From positions 13,392,944 through 13,456,943 of the forward strand of contig NC_087083.1 of NCBI RefSeq assembly GCF_026151205.1: DNA of 64,000 bases, read 5' to 3'. Positions within the stretch are counted from its first letter, which is position 1. Every line of letters begins with the position of its first letter. Position numbers and translations under genes: made by a program. Source of the DNA: Bolinopsis microptera (Eukaryota > Ctenophora > Tentaculata > Lobata > Bolinopsidae). A model generated the notes under the pieces. The model saw nothing but the letters and a program-made list of their open reading frames with translations. It was not told the DNA's origin and did no database searches. Positions 26,701 through 38,700 of this stretch are shown one piece after another.

Positions 26701-29700
26701 TCTCCTGCTGCTGGATAACTACTGGTTGTGGCGACACTGCCGAGAGAAACGTACCCTGCAGGCTGCTAACTTTCCAAAGTTGAACATCCTTGTCTGCTCC
26801 AGATCCTGTGTCGTTCCAGATTTTCGAGTAGGAGATTGGTTGTCGAATAGAGTCGTCGTTAGCATCTGTTGGTCTTATCATGAACCCGATCTTTGGTTTG
26901 GTGTGTGTTGCAACAACAATATCTCCGAGAGGATAGTATTCGTCCTTAGATTCAGCCCTTCAGATGGAACAGTCAGCTGTTGTTCTGGGGTGTTGGAATC
27001 TGTCTAAAGGGTGTTGTACGGTTTCTTTTGTACTGTAGTTTTATTTTGGGGGTCGTTGTGACGAGTTAATAGAAGTTATGTAAAAGCTTTAGATCAGAAC
27101 TGGTTATGCTTTCTGCTCAACTTGGAAGCCATAGGGGCTTCCAACGCAGACGATCATTACTTAGGTTCCACAATCCACACTACTTTCTTAAACGGTAAAT
27201 TTATCAAAATATTATGAACCATACCAAAATATAAAAATCTTATCACTTACATGGTGGGTGGTCTCAACTCTCAATTACTATTTCGAGTGTACTACTTCTG
27301 CTCAGAATAACATTTTATTATTATAGTATCTTTCCATGATCTCAGCAGTTTCGGGGTCGCCAAAAACAATACAGAATGTGACTTTTATCTATTTATTAAT
27401 TAATTTAATCTATTTATTAATAAATTTAATTTGTTTAATTTATTAAATTTATTAATTTATTTAATTTGGCAGGATAACACGAAAGGTAGGCAGATGCCTA
27501 TACATTACTCAGCAAAGAAGCTGAACATACAATGTGTTAGCTCTACGTTAGCAACTCAAGTGCCGAATGCTGTTGGTTACGCTTACTCCAACAAAATAAA
27601 GGGAATCAAAGCAGTGAGTACCAATTTTATATAATATATCATTTTGCTTTATATTATATACAGTAAGATAGTTGAAACCTTTTGCAGGGCTACTATTATG
27701 CACGGTTATTAAAAGCAAGAAAGCTTTTTATACTATGTATATTATCCAAGTTTATATTTGGTTGTCACATTTCTATAAGGAAGTACAATCTTATGATGGT
27801 ACAGTAAACCAGCTGTTGTTAAGTTTGCTTACTTTTTATTGTCATACGTTAAAGAACAATCTAGAAACTATTAGGATTTATAAAGTTTTAAGCACGATGT
27901 AGAAAACAAATATAAGGTTTAAAGGTTGAAGAACGATTTTTTTAGTAATTATGATTTTTTTAAACACCCCGAGGTAGCGTCACAAATGCGTGGTGAATAC
28001 GACATTCCAATCATTTAATTAATTGAATTAATAACGAAAAATGTCGATCAGAAGAGGAGTCAGCTTCCAACTTAGGAGTTTTACACGCGTATAAATTTTT
28101 GTATCATTATTTGACCGTTTACTGAAAAAAAATAACCACGTTTCAAGTAACAGTCACATATTTCAGGTAACAGTCAAATATTTCAGGTAACAGACAACAG
28201 TCACATATTTCAGGTAACAGTCACATATTTCAGGTAACAGTCACTCAGTCACGTATTTCAGGTAACAGTCACGTATTTCAGGTAACAGTCACGTATTTCA
28301 GGTAACAGTCACATATTTCAGGTAACAGTCACGTATTTTGGTGAAGGAGCAGCCAGTGAAGGTGATGTGCACGCAGCTATGAACATGGCAGCCGTGCTCC
28401 GGTGCCCAACTATCTTCATTTGTCGGTAATTTCGCTCTTCTTTATCATTTAACAAAATATTATTTAATTTTCGCCTATCTAATAATCACAGAATTTAACT
28501 CTTCAATCTTGATGGTGTGCGATTGTCATGGTGACAAATTATGACCATGACTGTTAACTTGATTTTACACTTTTACAATGGGCACGATTTTAGCAGAATC
28601 GAGATGTCCAACAATCTTCATTTGTCGGTAATTTTGCTTATTCTATATCATTTTGTTAATTAATAAACAATATATGGTTTTTTAAAAACAACGCCCAAGT
28701 CTAATCTTTCCCTAAAACAAATTACTTCGATGTTATCTAACATATTTATTTCATTATCGCTTATTTAATGATTACAGAATTTACCTCTTGACAGTAGTGT
28801 GCGATTGTCATGGTGATAATAATATGACCTAATACAAATTTAGTTCATTTTGGCAAATTCTTTGTACAGAGCGGCATACCTTTGAGACATGTTAACCTTT
28901 TCAGTAACAACGGCTACGCCATATCAACCTCAACTGAAGACCAATACGCGGGAGATGGGATCGTTGTGCGCGGATATGGATATGGAATGCGCAGCTTGCG
29001 TGTGGACGGAAATGACTTGTTCGCCGTGCACAAAGCAGTGTCCGACGCCAGAAAGGTTGCTCTGGAGAATTCATGTCCGGTCCTGATTGAGTTGATGACG
29101 TACCGAGTTGGACATCATTCTACTAGTGATGATTCTACTGCTTACCGGTACGAGGCACAATAATAGTTCTAATGGGTATAATATTCTAATAGTAATGTTC
29201 ATGAATATCAAGATCACAGCTGTAGAGAAACAGCTGATAAGCTTACAATCAGCTGATATCACGTGATAATATGTAACTTTGCTGTGAATAGGAACTGAAT
29301 TAACTGAGAGAATACGGATAGTTTCTAGGTTTCATTAAATTTTAATTACTCTGAATTCAATAGCTTATTAATGAGTTTTAATCGCTTATTAATGAGTTTT
29401 AATTGCTTATTAATATGTTTTTAATCAGTTCAATAGACGAGGTGAATTACTGGAATAAGGAAGACAGCCCTGTGGGACGGCTGGGGCTGTATCTCATGAA
29501 ACGGAAACTTTGGGACGCTGAAAAAGAGAATTCATACGCTAAAGAGGTATGTTGTTTCGTTGATACACGATGGAAATTTAATAATTTGATGAAAAGTATG
29601 AAATGTTTTCCTTATCTTATCATTAACTATCATGGGATATGAAGGAAACTGAAGGATAAAAATCCATTTTCGAATTCGTAAAATTGATTAAGATACTACG

Positions 29701-32700
29701 ATATTGTGTTGATGCTAGAAATAATAATAAATTATAAGAAAATTTAACATTTGTGACTTTAAAAACAATTCTTTTCATAATAATTGAAATACCCATAATA
29801 TTAACTATAATAAGCGATGTTTCCAAAGCAATAAAATATTTGATTTGAATCACGAAGAAGATTCTCATAGTATGACAGTTCTTTAAGTTACCTCAAGTCT
29901 ACTGTATTGAAAAGTTGTAAGCCCGCGTTAAATCCGGACACAGCTAAAAATAGATTCACGAGGACCGAGGAGCCTCTAATTTAGTACCGTTCACACCAAT
30001 TAGCAGTGTTCGATTGCCAAATGCCCTCACCATCTCTTGAGTACAGAACCAAGTTGTTGTCGTTTTGGACTACCAGCGTTACTCCATCTGGACTACCTGA
30101 GTAGCTGGACCATTTTTGACTGTCTTCTTTGTCAACTACAACCATTTCGCCGGTGTTCTGAAATTTAAATGATCAACATTTCGCCGGTGTTCTGAAATTT
30201 AAATTATCAACTACAACCATTTCGCCGGTGTTCTGAAATTTAAATTATCAACTACAACCATTTCGCCGGTGTTCTGAAATTTAAATTATCAACTACAACC
30301 ATTTCGCCGGTGTTCTGAAATTTAAATTTTGTACTTTGCGGATGTTTATTTTTAAATTTTCAAGCTGAATGTTAGCTTTTCATTACTTTCAACTGATTGA
30401 CAAAAATGACTGGAGGTAATGGAGCTTTTCATATAGAAGTTAATAAAATTCCTAATAAATATTGAGTTAGGGTGTTGACTGGCTACACCGGGTCAAAACG
30501 CTAATATATTTGTAGTTTTATAATAAGTTAAATACCTTAATTAAAGTGATATATTTGTAGTTTTATAATAATTTAAATACCTTAATTACAAGTCGATACC
30601 CAATAAAAGTAATATATTTGTAGTTTTATGATAAGTTAAATACCTTAATTAAAGTAATATATTTGTAGTTTTATAATAAGTTAAATACCTTAATTACAAG
30701 TCGATGGTTCTCCTCATCCCAGAACCAGGTATTTGAGTGCCAAATCGGTGTTCCCCCTGCACAGTACAGGACCAAGTTTCCGTCAGTCTGCATGTAAAGT
30801 GTGGTCTCTCCGTTCTCTGCTCTTATCGACTCTCCTGATTGGTGGTTTATAATGAGTTTATAATGAGTTTATAATGAGTTTATAATGAGTTTATAATGAG
30901 TTTATAATGAGTTTATAATGAGTTTATAATGAGTTTATAATGAGTTTATAATGAGTTTATAATGAGTTTATAATGAGTTTATAATGAGTTTATAATGAGT
31001 TTATAATGAGTTTATAATGAGTTTATAATGAGTTTATAATGAGTTTATAATGAGTTTATAATGAGTTTATAATGAGTTTATAATGAGTTATTATGATTCC
31101 TTTCTTAATATTGAAAACATCTTTTGTTTTGAAACCCCACGGTGGAGGTTGGCGTGTGCCGCAATTTATTGATCAATGGTTATTACATAAATGAAATTAT
31201 AGAAGTCACACTAAAATATAATAATGTTAAATAAATATATTAAAATAAATGCCCTACTAAAAGTACTATATAACTAACGGTCTGCAAAACTGGTTGAAGT
31301 CGCAATTTGTAAACATGCTAATTACTATTTAATAGTAATAGATAAAAAGTTTTGCGCGGCAGATGTAAATTCGGCATTGCATAATGGCAGTGAAATTAAA
31401 ATGATATGTTGTTGATAACAGATCATAGTCATTTGACGCGAGTGATCTTTCTTTACGCGTTGTCGCTTACTAACTCGGTGCTGTAGTCTATTTGCGAGCG
31501 CCCTTCTCTTTGAGACTTTCTTAGCCCAGGTATACTATAAAGTAAGAAATTTGGCCAATTTTCATCGTCTCCTGAGCTTTGCAGCTTGAGGAGTTCGCGC
31601 TTAGCTGAATTTTTAAAGATTTCAATTGAAAAGGTAGAACTTGGAGTAGTTATATCCTTACTTTGTTTTGTAATAGAGAGCATGGGTCCTTTGAAGAAAA
31701 GAGTATTTCTAAATGTTGGGCCGTTGTAAGTTGTGAACCAAGAAAGGTTATGTTCGAATGTGGAATTATAGGTGGGAATATCGTGAGGGAAAAGTTCTTT
31801 GATGGATTTAGGGAGAAGGCTTGGCATGTTCCTTACTTTGTGTAGTAGAATAAGAGCGTTTTTTACAATGACGCTATGGACTGTTAGGATATTATGCAAT
31901 CTAAACGCACTTTTTGTGTGCTCCGGGGGATTGCCGTCTTTATATCTATAATTTACATATCCTGACATAACAGCTCTAATTCCCTGCTTTTGCTTGGTGA
32001 ACAGAGATTCAATGTGACATTTTGAGGCAAATCCCCACACTAAAGAACAGAAATTTAGATGGGATTGGATAAGGCTTTGGAAAATGTTTAGGCGGGCTTT
32101 GATAGGTAGAAGGTGCTTTAGCTTATACATAACTCCGAGGTAGCGACCCATCTTTATTCTAACGGCCGTAATGTGTTTTTGCCAAGTGAGCTTTTCGTCT
32201 AGGATCACTCCTAAAAATCTTGCTTCAGTCTTACGTTCGATTACAGTGTTGTCAATGGACAAATTAAAGCCGCTGAAGTCGATTCTTTTTCTAGTGAAAA
32301 TCATGTAACACGTCTTTTTTACATTTAAAGATAGCCCATTAACACCTACCCAATCTACAAGACGTGAAATTAGCTGATTAGCTTTTAATTGTATTTCTTC
32401 TAGGGTGGTTCCACTAATTAATATGTTTGCGTCGTCGGCATAAAGGATGAACTTTGCAAAATCACTAATTCCAGGTAGGTCGTTTATATAAATTACAAAT
32501 AAGAGAGGTCCTAAAATGCTACCCTGAGGTACGCCGTAAACTATGGGCATGCTAGAAGAGTAAGTTCCGTTTAAAGTTACGTATTGAGATCGATTACAAA
32601 GGTAAGATCTAAACCATTCGTGCGCGACTCCCCTGATCCCATAATGGTCAAGCTTCTTAAGCAAGGTCTCATGATCAAGCACGTCGAAGGCTTTACTGTA

Positions 32701-35700
32701 ATCGAGCAGGAGCAGTAGGGAAATTTGTTTCTTATTCAGAGAGTGTAGTATGGAATTTTGGGCATTGAGCAGTGCATGTTCGCACGATCTTCCTGGCCGA
32801 AATCCGTATTGATTTTCGAAAAGAGAATCGTTCTTATCTAAAAATTCTAAAACACGAGCATGCATAAGTTTCTCATAAATTTTCGAGAATGATCCCAAAA
32901 GAGAGATCGGCCTATAATTAGCTACTTCCAATTTTGAACCACCTTTGTGGATAGGAACGACTTTCGCAGTTTTTAGAGCATTTGGGAAGGTACCACTGGA
33001 GAACGAACAGTTAATGACATTAGCTAGTGCCCTGGTAAAGTTTTCGCAGCTGTTTGCAATTTTCAATGGCTCAATTTTACAATCGAGTGTGGACTTGTTC
33101 TTAAGCCCTGATATTATCTTTTGGACTTCACCGTGTGATGTAGGCTTAAGAAACATCGAGTTACTACACGAAGCCTTAAGAAAATGCTTGAAACCACCTG
33201 GGTCAAAGGTTCGACGGGCAGCGATTTGCCTCTTGATACTGGCTGCAATACCGGAGAAGTAGCCGTTAAATTTCTCAGCGACTGCCAGATCGGAGCTTAT
33301 AATCGTGCCATCGTCGTCCTTCAGACGGGTGTGTCCGAACTTTTTTCTGTTACGGTTCAGGAGGCCATTGATAATTTTCCATTGACTTTTAGAGCAGTTT
33401 TGGTATTTGTCAAACATTTTTTTATAGTACTTTTCTTTGGCTAGATTCACATGTTTGTGACAAAACTTTTTCATTTTATCATACGCGTCGCAGTTTTTTT
33501 GTGATGGATTTATAGTTTTTTCAAAAAAAAGTAACTTCTTGCGGTTGCATGCCGCCTCAAGCCAGGGTAAGATCCAAGGCTTTGGGTCAGCTCTTTCGAA
33601 TTTTCTTCTCGAACTGTCGCGCTTCAGGGGGTATGCAGTATTGTAGTGTTTCATGTACGTTTGATAGATGGAATTGTATTGTTCATCAGCGCACGTTGAG
33701 GAGGTAGCATCATCCCAGGTCTCACTTACAATAAGCTCTTTGAATTTAGCATGATTAGCTTCGTTAAATACACGGGCTTCTAATTTCAAGCTAGTGTTGT
33801 TGTTCTTAACACGTTGACTACGGAATCGCTCGTTCAAACTAGGTGTGGCTCCTAAACTAATGGTCGTGCTAACCGCGAGATGATCTGACATATCCAACGT
33901 CACGACATTACAACTAATAACGTTTGTCACGTGATTAGTATACACGTGATCAATAAGCGTTGCACTGTGGTCAGTTACCCTGGTAGGCTTGGAGACAGTC
34001 TGGGCAAACCCATATTTTTCTAGTAAGCTTATAAGATCCTGGCTGTAAGCGTCGGTATCGTATTTTATAAGATCAATATTTGCATCACCCAGGAAGACTA
34101 TCTGCTTTCTGGAGTGTCTATCAAGACCCCTGAGCACGTTTTCAAACTTTTCAAGGAATTTTTTAGGGCTTGTGGATGGCGAGCGGTAGAAATTTACGAT
34201 GATTTTTGTCTTATTTCCGTTTTTAAAATTGTTGATTTTAAGCAATTGAAATTCTCCGCAAGTAACTTCTTCTGGACTCAGATTGAGTTCGAGTTCCTGT
34301 ATTTTATCGTAATCACAAACGCGTTTGTTAACATAGAGCGCAAGACCACCTCCTTTTCCAGATTTACGTGCAGGTTCTTTGATGAAGGGCTCGTAAAACT
34401 GTTCGATTTCAATGTCGTTCAGACCATTAGGAAGATTAGAAATTTTACAGTTGGTTTCATTGAGGCAGATGAGGTCAAATTTGGAGAATGTTTCTATTTC
34501 TTCACTAAAATTTGAGATATTCTTCACGAGTGATCTAACGTTTAACGAAAGTATCTTAAATTCGCGATTGCTAGGGGTCTTGATATTATCAGGGTGTTGG
34601 TACTTACAGCTAACCAATATCTCCGATATACAATTGTTGAGATCGATTTCGCTGGAATCTATTTCATCAGTAAGTTCGCCTATTTGATTCAGTACGTGAG
34701 AACGAATATAGGGGTTAAAAGTGGGGGTTATTGTATTGTAATTATCATTAAGTTCGTAGGAAGTTACTCTATAGCCAGGTATTAGGTTTAGACAGCATGT
34801 AATACAACCAAGATAATCTTTGAGGCATTTGTTATGAACTGGTTTGTCACATACAGGACAAATGAAAACATTTCTAGGAGCATAAGACCACCCGAAGCAA
34901 CTTGAGCATTGTGATTTGAAACTAGGTTCAACCATTGTTCAAGATGTGTAAATACCAGATATCTGTGAATAATTAAGTAAGATATTAAATAGATAAGAGT
35001 GTATAGTATGGTGTATAGAATAGCTTGTACAGTCTAAGAATATGTATAAAAAGCTAATGTGTGTGCGTGTGAATGAATGAGGAATAAACTGTGTGCTGAG
35101 AAAGCGTAAAGATGAAAAAGAAAACTTGTTAGACCTACCTATCAAGAACTATACAGCTCTGTGTGTAGATAGAATCGTAACGTAGTCTACAATATTACAA
35201 TATTACGATAGCGGTACTGATTTCAGAACTATTCTAAAGTGTTTAGAAAACTCGGGCAAGAATTCTAGTAACTTACGATAAGCTGATAAGAGCACGGGCA
35301 TGACTATATATTTTCATGCGAGGGTTTTCATTATAACCATAAGATGTAAGCTATAATCCCTTAAAGATTTTGTAAAAATTTTGTGAAAATTTTGGCGCGG
35401 CAAGTATAAGTAGTAGGCTGGGGTACGGCTTTGTGAGTTTGTATTTAACCGTTAGTTACCAGGCAAGAGCGAGACAAACTCCCGCCTTAATGGCCAGTGC
35501 TTTCGAACTTTCTCGCTTCGCATAGAGAGTTTTTGAACACCGGTCACCAGACAGTTAGCTATCTCACTCTTGGGCAGCTGAGTAATGTGAATCCCATTTC
35601 CAGATCTATCTAAAATCTCAAACCCTTTGTTAAATATCACACTACAAATATGGTGGGAGTCGAAAAACCAAAAGTTACGATTTTCGATCAGACTAAAGTC

Positions 35701-38700
35701 AAACATGCAGCGGTTAAACAAATCAACCTCCTTATTTAACCATGTAAATCTCGTTCTAAGAAGGGAGTTGAAAACAAACACTGTTTTTGGATATCTAGCA
35801 AACAAGTAGTTAAAATTGTCCCTAATTTCACGGGAAAGTGTATAGCTTCTATGGTCATATCTCGACAAATCATTAATACCGGAAGATATAATCACATAAT
35901 CGCAGTTTTCAAAAAAATTTTCAAACTTCATTAAGTCCGTGAGTTGGTACATGTCACGCTTTATGACACGAAAGTTAGAGGGGAAAGATGATGGGGTGTT
36001 ACGTATCATAGAGTCAGTAAGGTATAGGACAGTCTGTTTGGAGGGTCTCAGGGGGTCGGATGGTGCTATTGACGGTTCATGGATTTTAGGAATGTGCGTG
36101 CGCATGGGCTTGTCAATGCGTCTAAAGGTCACTGACACACGACACGAGGTGACGCCAGGTTCGGGTTGTATCGCATGCTCCCAGAAAAACTGAGACTCTG
36201 TGGTCATTGCGTACACTGTGCCATTCCTTAGTTCGTGTTCACGTCGCTCATCAGTGACTATGTTACGGAAAGTTAAGGTGCGAGTGGCCCCAAAGCTGGC
36301 AGTGATGATTTCACCCGTTAAGCCTGTTTCATTATCAGAGTGAAACGGGATAGAGTCTGAGCCTGTCTGGTATCTAGTGACCATGCAAGTAACGTTATCC
36401 CTATTGAAGGTGGGATCGTCTAGTTCGTCAGCTATACAGTCTAGTATCTTATTTACAGCGTGATCAGATGGTGGGTAGGCCTTAGCGCGATGGGTAATAC
36501 TGCCGTAACTGTATTTACTGGAGCCGAAGTAAGAGACGTCACGTGATCCTATGCGTTGAAAGTCCAGTCCATCACAAACATTATGCGTTTCAAACTCAAA
36601 CTTTGATCGCAAACTTCTTACCGGAGTAGCTTCTAGTGCTTCCTCGTGTCCGGCTGGCGAACCTGTGACGAAGGTTGAGGGATCCGAAGTAGTGTTGGGA
36701 GTAGAGTTCCTAGCGACGAGAGAACTAGAGCTCCTTATCACCTCCTTGTATTCGTCAAGCGTCTGTTCGGCTTTTTCCAGCAGCATGCAAAAATCGGAGG
36801 TTAGATTATCGTGTATAGTCTGCTTATCAGTTGGATTTCTGATAAGATGATCATAGTATCTAGAGTCTAGATTTAGCTTTGCTGTCATGTATGGTTTTCG
36901 TAGCGTTTTGTTTGTAGATTTACAGAGTCCGGCACTTAAAGATTCACGATAAAGTTGGTCCGGTGTGAGTGACGGCAGTAGCTCGAGGCAAGTTTCTGGC
37001 GTAAAAGTAGGTACCCAAAAACCAACAAACTCTGTCTGCGTACTGTGATTTTCGACGTTCATCAACATCACGATAATTATCGATAAGAAGTAAAGCACAT
37101 CGTCTTCTATAATAAGCATCAAATCACACAATGGATATTTTTGATTTGAGAAAACCTCAACAATTTTGTTGGATGGGTCTCCCAGTCAAGAGTATAAATT
37201 GGTCACTGACCTGGCGCTAAGATTACATTATCTCCGTCTGCAAGAGCAACACACCTGTTACCAGAGCAACCTCCTTCCTTGGGAGTTTCCTTACCTAAGG
37301 AGTTTAAGTCACTGTATTATCATGAGTTTTAAAGAGGCAAATTGCTACTTAAAAAAAAAGAATTGCTACTTTGACTTCAATTGCCATACTCAGAATATTC
37401 ACTATGATTTTCTCAAGAAAAGTTCTCTTTTTGCGCCGGCCTCCCCTCATATAATAATTATATACTATATTTAATTCATTAGACATTGTAGAATAACTCC
37501 GCTTAAGTTTCCCCCCATTATATTCAAGCTACTCATGTTTAAGATGCCTAAAATGTTTATAAGTTTAAATTATTATTAAGAAACTTACATTGGTTAACAG
37601 TGTCAGAAGCCCACAGCACCCTTCTGTTAGCACCGTAGAGAACCAAATTGTTATCATTTTGTGCCACAAGCCTCAGATTTTCCGATCTTCCATACCAAAC
37701 CCTACGCTCTTCATGACTGTCCCAAACTATTTGCTTAGTTTTATCATCATACAGAACCATGCGTCCATCCCTCTAAAAAGTAGGACGATAATTAAAAATC
37801 TTTCAGAAATTTTCACCCCAGAAAAATTAAACGCAAAATTAAAAATCCTACTTTTACTCAATGCAAGTTTTAATCAATTTTGTAGTTATGTACATGAATA
37901 AAAAGTACATAATAAAAAGTACATAAATAAAAGACCAATCACCTGGATAACCAACCCCTTGCGGACAGAAACACCCTTAGTACCAGTTTCCCATATCAGA
38001 GTCTCATCTCTGCAGTACAGGGCCAGGTTACCGGTCCTCTTCATTATCAGGTACGTTTCCTTGTTGTCTGCTGTTAATTTCTTGTCAGTTTCGAATACAA
38101 AGTCTCCCCTGGATAATAGTCTGGTGCATGTGTTACCTTCACATCCTTCTTTTTCCTCTACTGGGGTAGGGGCTGAAAGATATGAGTCATGAAAGAGATT
38201 TTGAAGAGATTTGACTTGGTAAACGGTATTCTAATTGATCTAACACAATGAGTTTACAACTATTGTTACGAACTATATTATATATAATAGGCAACTGGAA
38301 TGAGCTATTTGGACAAGTTAATCCTTTCTGTTGCTTGGCAGAATGTTTGTTAATTTGAAAATTTCCTATCATACGTCAACCTGTAAGTCTCTAGTTGAAC
38401 TGTAAAACGATATAGTAAGACTAGTGTGTGGAAATCTTCAACACAGTCTTCCTTACGGTTGTACAAAAGGAAATAAAAGAAAAAGAACCACCATCCTTAC
38501 CACAATCTTTCTCATCATATCCGTCCAAGCAATCTGATTCACCATCACACCTCCAAGAAGCTGATATACACCTTTCTGGGCAAGTGAACTGATCGTCTTT
38601 ACACAAAGTTTTCTCTGTTGGTGTTGTTTCCTCGGTGCGTTCCTCTTTTAGTTCCTCGGTAGTCAATGATATCTTTCTTGTCACCACTATAACTGGCGCT

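Larger units (their letters stand above)
31140..37190 (-). mobile_element. Apparently full-length non-LTR retrotransposon with AlkB-SGNH ORF1 and PHD-endonuclease-RT ORF2
   Basis: Two long uninterrupted frames in the same orientation (ORF1 37131-35452, ORF2 34935-31453) separated by about 516 bp. It sits in intron 16 of the lectin-like gene, sense to that gene, starting within about 80 bp of the microexon donor. The 5' and 3' limits are estimates: no poly(A) tail or target duplication was found, and the left limit is set by the 12-bp array. Both frames being open suggests a young insertion. The clade looks like the Jockey/CR1/L2 group by reverse transcriptase motifs. Confidence 0.85.

Noticed and set aside
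32945-34687. Plus-strand frames of 86-133 residues
   Set aside because: Shadows of the retrotransposon ORF2 on the other strand.
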